Assembly (NCBI GenBank): GCA_016649925.1
Contig: JAENWO010000057.1
Coordinates: 1-10,603, forward strand
From: Actinomycetales bacterium
Lineage (GTDB): Bacteria; Actinomycetota; Actinomycetes; Actinomycetales; Beutenbergiaceae
Reading direction: 5' to 3'
DNA length: 10,603 bases
Positions within the stretch are counted from its first letter, which is position 1. Every line of letters starts with the position of its first letter. The notes beneath the pieces are model-generated. The model was not told the origin of the DNA. It did not search any database and was given only the letters and a program-made list of their open reading frames with translations. This document shows positions 6,370 to 10,603 of the stretch, one piece after another. The position numbers and the translations under genes are program-made.

Positions 6370-7130
6370 TGCTCGACTTCACCGACCAGGTCGTCCTGGT
6401 GACAGGGGTCAGCAGCGGCATCGGTGCGGCTGTGGCGCAAGGGTTTGCGAGCCGCGGCGCGCAGGTGGTGGTGCACTACAACCGCAACCGTGTCGGCGCT
6501 GAGCAGGTCGTGGACGACATCTCCGAGGCCGGCGGGTCGGCGTCCGCCGTGACCGCCGACCTCGCGGACACGGCCGCTGCGGCGGACCTGGTGGACGGCG
6601 TCGTCTCCCGGCACGGGCGCATCGACGTGCTCGTCAACAACGCCGGTGACCTGGTGCGCCGGTCCGCCGTGGCCGAGCTGTCCGACGAGGACTTCCACCG
6701 CGTGATGGACGTCAACATGACGTCGGTCTTCGCGATGAGCCGGCGGACCATCCCGGTGATGCGGCGTCAGGGGTCGGGGTCGATCGTCAACGTCACCTCG
6801 GTTGCGGCGCGTACCGGGGGAGGCGGCGGGTCCGTCGTGTACGCCACGGCGAAGGGGGCGGTCAGCACCTTCACGCGGGGCCTTGCCAAGGAGCTCGCGC
6901 CGGAGGGGATCCGGGTCAACGCCGTGGCGCCCGGCATCATCACCACGCCCTTCCACGACCGGCACACGGCGGACGCGCAGATGGACGCGATGGTCGGGGC
7001 CATCCCGATGGGCCGACCCGGAGGGCCCGACGAGTGCGTCGGTGCCGTGCTGTTCCTCGCGTCGCCGGCCATGAGCGGCTACGTCACGGGCCAGGTGCTC
7101 GAGGTCAACGGCGGACAGCTCACCCCCTGA
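6369..7130 (+). CDS. SDR-family NAD(P)-dependent oxidoreductase (intact)
   Basis: Classical short-chain dehydrogenase of 253 residues, the usual length. TGVSSGIG at 12-19 binds the cofactor, NNAG at 90-93 stabilises the fold, N116, S144, Y158 and K162 (YATAK) form the catalytic set, and the N-A-V-A-P-G segment near 174-179 is normal. It ends in a typical V-N-G-G-Q tail. Many proteins of this type are annotated as 3-oxoacyl-ACP reductase or glucose 1-dehydrogenase, but placement at the end of a sugar-acid operon favours oxidation or reduction of a sugar, keto-acid or aldonate. ATG 6369 is chosen because it overlaps the dehydratase stop as TGATG and begins the SDR homology; an in-frame GTG at 6345 lies inside the dehydratase and adds nothing recognisable. 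Specific substrate unknown. It is the functional counterpart against which the broken SDR at 470 can be aligned. Confidence 0.87.
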   Translation: MLDFTDQVVLVTGVSSGIGAAVAQGFASRGAQVVVHYNRNRVGAEQVVDDISEAGGSASAVTADLADTAAAADLVDGVVSRHGRIDVLVNNAGDLVRRSAVAELSDEDFHRVMDVNMTSVFAMSRRTIPVMRRQGSGSIVNVTSVAARTGGGGGSVVYATAKGAVSTFTRGLAKELAPEGIRVNAVAPGIITTPFHDRHTADAQMDAMVGAIPMGRPGGPDECVGAVLFLASPAMSGYVTGQVLEVNGGQLTP

Positions 7131-7148
7131 GGACACGAGGAGCAACCC

Positions 7149-8132
7149 ATGGACCTGGCCCTGCGTGACGTACCCGGCACCGACCTGCGCGTCGCGCCGC
7201 TCGTCCTCGGCACGATGACGTTCGGCGCCCGGGTGGACCGGGCGGCGGCCGCACGGATGGTGGAGCAGTGCCGCGACGCCGGCATCACCATGTTCGACAC
7301 CGCGAACGCCTACAACAAGGGGGAGTCCGAGCGGATCCTCGGCGAGGTCGTCGGGCCGTTCCGCTCGGAGGTGCTCGTCGCGAGCAAGGTCTTCAACCCG
7401 ATGGGGCCGGGTGCGGACGACCGCGGGCTGCGGCGTCCGGCGATCGAGAAGGCGCTGGACGCCACCCTGAAGCGGCTGGGGACCGACTACCTGGACCTGT
7501 ACTACCTGCACTCCCCCGATCCGCAGGCCCCCGTGGAGGAGTCGATGGAGGCGATGCAGGACGCCGTCGCAGCCGGCAAGGTGCGACACGTGGGGCTCTC
7601 GAACTACGCGGCGTGGCAGGTGGCGGAGATCCGCGGCCTCGCCGACCGGCGGGGCTGGCCGGGCGTCCACGTCTGCCAACCGATGTACAACCTGCTGGCG
7701 CGCCGTCTGGAGGACGAGTACGCCGCGTTCTCGCAGCGGTACGACGTCTTCAACATCGTCTACAACCCCCTCGCCGGTGGGCTGCTCACCGGCAAGCACG
7801 GCGACCCTGGCCGGCCCCAGGCTGGCACGCGGTTCGCCGAGGACCTCGGTGAGATGTACCGCGAGCGCTACTGGAACCAGGCGCAGTTCGAGGCGGTCGC
7901 CGCGCTGCAGCAGGTGGCCTCGGGTGCCGGCCTGACGCTGATCGAGCTCGCGTTCCGCTGGCTGCTGGCTCGCCCGCTGGTGGGCGGCGTGCTGCTCGGC
8001 GCCTCCCACCCCGACCAGCTGGCGGTCAACATCGAGGCCGCGCGGGGACCGGCGCTGCCGCGGGACGTCGAGGACGCCTGCGACGTGGTGTGGGCACGAC
8101 TGCGGGGTGCGGCACCCCTGTACAACCGCTGA
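7149..8132 (+). CDS. Aldo/keto reductase
   Basis: A 327-residue (alpha/beta)8-barrel aldo/keto reductase that would use NADP(H) to interconvert an aldehyde or ketone and an alcohol in the cytosol. The catalytic tetrad is complete: D50 and Y55 (MFDTANAY), K80 (VASK) and H121 (YYLHSPD). SNY at 151-153, QPMYNLLARR near 177-186 and NPLAGGLLTGK near 206-216 are family landmarks for cofactor binding. The start is well supported: GAGGAG (7137-7142) lies 6 nt before ATG, 18 bp after the SDR stop. It is the last gene of the operon; its stop is embedded in the hairpin at 8128-8150. In a sugar-acid operon it may oxidise an aldose or reduce a keto sugar, perhaps in a redox pair with the preceding SDR. 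Some L-fucose/aldose dehydrogenases are also aldo/keto reductases, but no specific signature is recognised here. Confidence 0.88.
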   Translation: MDLALRDVPGTDLRVAPLVLGTMTFGARVDRAAAARMVEQCRDAGITMFDTANAYNKGESERILGEVVGPFRSEVLVASKVFNPMGPGADDRGLRRPAIEKALDATLKRLGTDYLDLYYLHSPDPQAPVEESMEAMQDAVAAGKVRHVGLSNYAAWQVAEIRGLADRRGWPGVHVCQPMYNLLARRLEDEYAAFSQRYDVFNIVYNPLAGGLLTGKHGDPGRPQAGTRFAEDLGEMYRERYWNQAQFEAVAALQQVASGAGLTLIELAFRWLLARPLVGGVLLGASHPDQLAVNIEAARGPALPRDVEDACDVVWARLRGAAPLYNR

Positions 8133-8161
8133 GCGGAGGTCGCGCTCGGCAACCGCTGAGC
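8123..8161. repeat. 12-bp direct repeat CAACCGCTGAGC, 27-bp offset
   Basis: Exact copies at 8123-8134 and 8150-8161. The following bases are also similar (a GG..GTC..GCGCTCG pattern), suggesting an imperfect tandem duplication of about 27 bp over the 3' end of the aldo/keto reductase and the convergent junction. The first copy contains the reductase stop codon; the second lies just before the stop codon of the minus-strand gene. Confidence 0.6.
8128..8150 (+). terminator. Candidate terminator hairpin over the aldo/keto reductase stop
   Basis: GCTGAGCG (8128-8135) can pair with CGCTCGGC (8143-8150) around a 7-nt loop: 8 pairs in plus-strand RNA, one of them U-G. On the minus strand that pair becomes an A-C mismatch, so the hairpin suits the plus-strand operon. 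No T-run follows. The left arm contains the TGA stop at 8130-8132. Confidence 0.45.
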
Positions 8162-8172
8162 AGGCGTCAGCG
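8154..8172. terminator. Candidate hairpin over the minus-strand dehydrogenase stop
   Basis: CGCTGA (8154-8159) and TCAGCG (8167-8172) form a perfect 6-bp stem with a 7-nt loop, working equally on both strands. Read on the minus strand, the first arm contains the TGA stop of the dehydrogenase (8169-8167). With the hairpin at 8128-8150, 3 bp away, it would form a compact bidirectional terminator. Confidence 0.4.
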
Positions 8173-9039
8173 CTCGCCGCGCAGCACCTCGATGAGCCGG
8201 GAGTCGTCCGAGGCGCCCAGGCCGGCGCGACGGCCGGTCAGGTACAGCTGCTCCGCGACCGATGCGAGCGGCGCGGGGTAGACGTTGTCACGGGCCGCGG
8301 CCAGCACGAGACCCATGTCCTTGACGAAGATGTCGAGCGCGCTGCGGACCTCGTCGCCGGCGCCGTGGACCATGCGGTCGCCGCGGTCGTCGAGCATGAA
8401 CGAGGCCGCGGCACCGTGCCGGACGACCTCCCAGCACGCCTCGGCGTCCAGGCCGAGAGCCTCGGCGTAGGCCAGGCCCTCGGCTGCGGCCGCGATGTGC
8501 ACCCCGCACAGCAGCTGGTTGACGAGCTTCACCTTCTGGCCGTCACCCGGAGCCGCGCCCACCACCGGCGCCATGCTCGACATCGCGTCCAGCAGTGGCC
8601 GGACCGTGGTCAGCGCCGGTTCCGGGCCGCTCACCATCATCAGCAGGTCACCGGTGGTCGCGCGTGCCACGCCGCCAGACACGGGGGCGTCGACCACGTC
8701 GACCCCCTGCTCCGCGAGCCGGGCCGCCAGCGCCGCCACGGCGACCGGCCCGACGGTGGCCATGACGAGCACGACCGCACCCTTGCCGAGCGCACCGGCC
8801 GCGCCCTGGTCGCCGAAGAGGACGTCCTCGACCTGTGCAGGGGTGGCCACCATGACCGCCAGCACGTCGGCGCCGGCCGCGGCCTCGGTCGCGGACGACG
8901 CGCTCCTCGCGCGTCCACCCAGGGTCCCAACGGCGTCGGGGTCGATGTCGTACGCGGTCACCTGGTGACCCGCCTCCAGCAGCTGCGCGGCCATCGGCAA
9001 CCCCATCGCTCCCAGCCCGATCCATCCCACCTGCGTCAT
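8167..9039 (-). CDS. 3-hydroxyisobutyrate dehydrogenase-family oxidoreductase (L-threonate/tartronate-type, LtnD/GarR-like)
   Basis: A 290-residue beta-hydroxyacid dehydrogenase. Family role: NAD(P)-dependent oxidation of a 3-hydroxyacid to the keto acid (3-hydroxyisobutyrate, tartronate semialdehyde, or tetronates for LtnD). Motifs: GLGAMGLPMA at 8-17 (Rossmann glycine loop), DAPVSGG at 117-123 (substrate loop), GDGQKVKLVNQ at 165-175 with catalytic K171, and a C-terminal helical domain including FVKDMGLVLAAA near 238-249. The ribosome binding site AGGAGG (minus strand, 9052-9047) lies 7 nt before ATG 9039. The start overlaps the kinase stop by 4 bp (ATGA), so the two are probably translated together. 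Beside a DUF1537 kinase, this class is typically the dehydrogenase making the 3-oxo-tetronate that the kinase phosphorylates; that substrate assignment is inference from known LtnD/OtnK-type clusters. All catalytic motifs are intact. Confidence 0.87.
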   Translation of the reverse strand: MTQVGWIGLGAMGLPMAAQLLEAGHQVTAYDIDPDAVGTLGGRARSASSATEAAAGADVLAVMVATPAQVEDVLFGDQGAAGALGKGAVVLVMATVGPVAVAALAARLAEQGVDVVDAPVSGGVARATTGDLLMMVSGPEPALTTVRPLLDAMSSMAPVVGAAPGDGQKVKLVNQLLCGVHIAAAAEGLAYAEALGLDAEACWEVVRHGAAASFMLDDRGDRMVHGAGDEVRSALDIFVKDMGLVLAAARDNVYPAPLASVAEQLYLTGRRAGLGASDDSRLIEVLRGER

Positions 9040-10502
9040 CCGCGCGCCTCCTGGTCGTCGTCCGGATCGGTGTCGTCCTGGTTGCCGGCGATCACATCGA
9101 CGACGCGCGCCAGCGTCTGGGTGTCGCCGACGTTGCCGGCGAAGACGACGTAGGGCACGCCCACCGCGCCCGGTGTCGCCTCGACGGGGAGCAACACCGA
9201 CACCATGCCGGTCAAGAGCTGCCCGAGCACCGTGGCTCGCCGGATGCCCAGGCCCTCGACGGCGACGTCGTGCGAGGTGATCCCGCCCTTGGCCACCACC
9301 CAGGTGGGTCGGGCGGTCAGCGCCTCCCGCACCACGCGGGTGACGCCCGCGGAGACGGTGCGTGCGATGGCGAGGCTGGCCTCGGGGTCGTCACCGCGCA
9401 CGAGGTCGCGGCTGGTCAGCAGCATGACATCGCTGCCGGCGAGCGCCTCGACCACGCGCACGGCGGCCTCGGCGACGTGGGCGTCGCGCCGGGTGGGGTC
9501 GATCAGGGCTGGCACGGACAGCTCGACCCGCACCAGGTTTGCGCGTCCCTGGACCGCCGTCACCTGGGCGCTGGTGAGCCCCACGTGCGAGCTGACGACG
9601 AGCAGCCCGTGGCCGCCGGGACGGCCCTGTGGCCAGATGTCGTCGGTTGTCAGCGGGGGGTGGGGCTCGATGCCGGCCAGGGCGCGGACGAATGACGGCC
9701 CCGTCCGGTAGACGAACGACCTGCCGGCGCGGCGTGCCTCGAGCAGGCCGAGGACGACGACCTCCAGGTCGGTGTAGTCGGTGGCGTTGACCACGACGAA
9801 GGCGCCGCCGGTCACCGCCCCGAGGACCTCCGCCACCCGGTCGGGGCCACCGAGGCGGATGTCCTCGAGCGTGAGGCTGAAGACGTCCTCGGCACGCAGG
9901 CGCCCGCCGCTCCTCTCGGCGACGAACTCCCGCAGGTCGGAGCTGGCGTAGGCGAAGCTGGCGTCCCGGGCGAACTCGGTGGAGGCGACTGGGACGGGGA
10001 CGCCCTCGACCGTCGCGTAGTGCACGTCGCCGACGGTGAAGCGACCGGCCTCCAGGAAGGCGGGGACCAGCAGCACCCCGTCGACGTCCGCGCCGGTGAG
10101 ACGCCGGTGCGCCTCGACGACGGCCCCCACCTCGGCGAGCACGTGGCCGCGCAGCGTCGAGTCGCTGCGGCTCACGAGGTCGACAGGGGCCCCCCACCGC
10201 TCGGTCAGGGCCAGCACGTCGGCCGTGACCTGGCTGGTGAGCCGGACGGCGTCGTCCTCGGCCAGGCTGCGGGTGTTGGTCAGCACGAAGCACGTGGCGC
10301 CGGGTTCGGCGAGCGCCGCCTGGTACTGCTCCGGGTCCAGCACCGTCACCACGTCGACGCCGTGGACGCTCTGCGAGCCGGTGGGGTCGTCGTCCAGGAC
10401 CACGGTCCGGCGGCCCTCCGCGTCCCGGGCGCGGCGAACCCGGGCCCGGGCGTCAGCCACGACCAGGGGCGGGGGGAGTGTGCCGGAGTCCTCCAGCGTC
10501 AT
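9036..10502 (-). CDS. Four-carbon acid sugar kinase family protein (DUF1537), long form
   Basis: A 488-residue DUF1537 kinase from a different branch than the one at 1361. The usual LADDLTG becomes VVLDDDPTGSQ (DDDPTGSQ at 37-44), followed by RSDSTLRGH at 112-120, PAFLEAGR near 137-144, and C-terminal AKGGITSHDVA at 415-425 and YVVFAGNVGD near 461-470 in the nucleotide-binding domain. Expected activity is ATP-dependent phosphorylation of a four-carbon keto-acid sugar; with the coupled dehydrogenase, a 3-oxo-tetronate is a fair guess. Start choice: an in-frame ATG at 10544 would add 14 residues (502 total), but its AGGA lies only 2 nt away. ATG 10502 has AGGAG (10516-10512) with 9-nt spacing, and the candidate -10 overlaps the 10544 codon. 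Isomerase and aldolase genes that normally complete such a pathway are not in the window and may lie elsewhere. Confidence 0.85.
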   Translation of the reverse strand: MTLEDSGTLPPPLVVADARARVRRARDAEGRRTVVLDDDPTGSQSVHGVDVVTVLDPEQYQAALAEPGATCFVLTNTRSLAEDDAVRLTSQVTADVLALTERWGAPVDLVSRSDSTLRGHVLAEVGAVVEAHRRLTGADVDGVLLVPAFLEAGRFTVGDVHYATVEGVPVPVASTEFARDASFAYASSDLREFVAERSGGRLRAEDVFSLTLEDIRLGGPDRVAEVLGAVTGGAFVVVNATDYTDLEVVVLGLLEARRAGRSFVYRTGPSFVRALAGIEPHPPLTTDDIWPQGRPGGHGLLVVSSHVGLTSAQVTAVQGRANLVRVELSVPALIDPTRRDAHVAEAAVRVVEALAGSDVMLLTSRDLVRGDDPEASLAIARTVSAGVTRVVREALTARPTWVVAKGGITSHDVAVEGLGIRRATVLGQLLTGMVSVLLPVEATPGAVGVPYVVFAGNVGDTQTLARVVDVIAGNQDDTDPDDDQEARG

Positions 10503-10511
10503 CGCGTGTGG

Positions 10512-10516
10512 CTCCT
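10512..10516 (-). promoter_or_regulatory. Ribosome binding site deciding the kinase start
   Basis: On the minus strand AGGAG lies 9 nt before ATG 10502. It favours this start over the upstream in-frame ATG at 10544. Confidence 0.55.
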
Positions 10517-10542
10517 GGCCCTCGCCGGATCTGATGTCTGAC

Positions 10543-10572
10543 ATGTTCCTGTGCGCGGTGGCCGGCAGTCAA
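10543..10572 (-). promoter_or_regulatory. Possible promoter of the minus-strand kinase/dehydrogenase pair
   Basis: On the minus strand TTGACT (10572-10567) is 5/6 of the -35 consensus. It is followed after 18 bp by GAACAT (10548-10543), a poor -10 that keeps A2, A5 and T6. A start near 10536 would give a leader of about 33 nt with the AGGAG site before ATG 10502. The rest of the edge (10573-10603) shows nothing definite; the full upstream region is outside the window. Confidence 0.3.
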
Positions 10573-10603
10573 GGGGTCCGTGCTCGTGCCTTGTACGCTG
10601 TGC

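Noticed and set aside
6048..8009. 653-codon minus-strand open frame antisense to the SDR and aldo/keto reductase
   Set aside because: His/Arg/Val/Gly-rich shadow of conserved plus-strand genes, with no recognisable domain or suitable ribosome binding site.
8107..9153. Plus-strand open frame across the dehydrogenase region (348 codons)
   Set aside because: It is antisense to a gene with complete dehydrogenase motifs and runs through the convergent junction with no recognised domain.

Overview
This is a very GC-rich window (roughly 70% by eye, with almost every third codon position G or C). The proteins resemble actinobacterial families, so a high-GC actinomycete chromosome is the best guess; genus cannot be read from it. 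The content is carbohydrate-acid catabolism throughout. I see no tRNA, rRNA, CRISPR array, transposase, integrase, transporter or regulator gene.

Region 1 (1-1227, plus strand) is the tail of an L-fucose/L-fuconate-type operon: the C-terminal third of an L-fuconate dehydratase-like enolase-superfamily enzyme, overlapped by ATGA with a short-chain dehydrogenase (SDR). That SDR is broken by a frameshift near 530, within its Rossmann glycine motif.

Region 2 (1228-1360) is a 133-bp control region: a GC hairpin after the SDR, a perfect 10-bp palindrome, a TTGACA-N18-TAGCCT promoter whose -10 lies in the loop of an inverted repeat, and a GGAGGT ribosome binding site.

Region 3 (1361-8132, plus strand) is a tight six-gene operon: four-carbon acid sugar kinase (DUF1537), PdxA2-type 4-phospho-tetronate dehydrogenase, a lactate-racemase (LarA)-superfamily protein, a full-length UxaA/GarD-family sugar-acid dehydratase, an intact SDR and an aldo/keto reductase. 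Gaps are at most 38 bp and two junctions overlap. Kinase plus PdxA2 is the known route from D-threonate or D-erythronate to dihydroxyacetone phosphate and CO2. The LarA-like protein keeps counterparts of the nickel-pincer catalytic residues, and together with the dehydratase and two oxidoreductases suggests the operon feeds additional stereoisomers or longer sugar acids into catabolism. This combination is the most interesting part of the window.

Region 4 (8133-8166 and flanks) is a 34-bp convergent junction with a 12-bp direct repeat and two back-to-back hairpins, each including one gene's stop codon.

Region 5 (8167-10603, minus strand) is a second acid-sugar unit: a long-form DUF1537 kinase followed, with an ATGA overlap, by a 3-hydroxyisobutyrate dehydrogenase-family (LtnD/GarR-like) enzyme. 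This resembles the 3-oxo-tetronate branch of DUF1537 pathways, but no isomerase or aldolase is visible here. A possible promoter lies at the right edge.

Functions are assigned from remembered family motifs and context; substrates are inferences.
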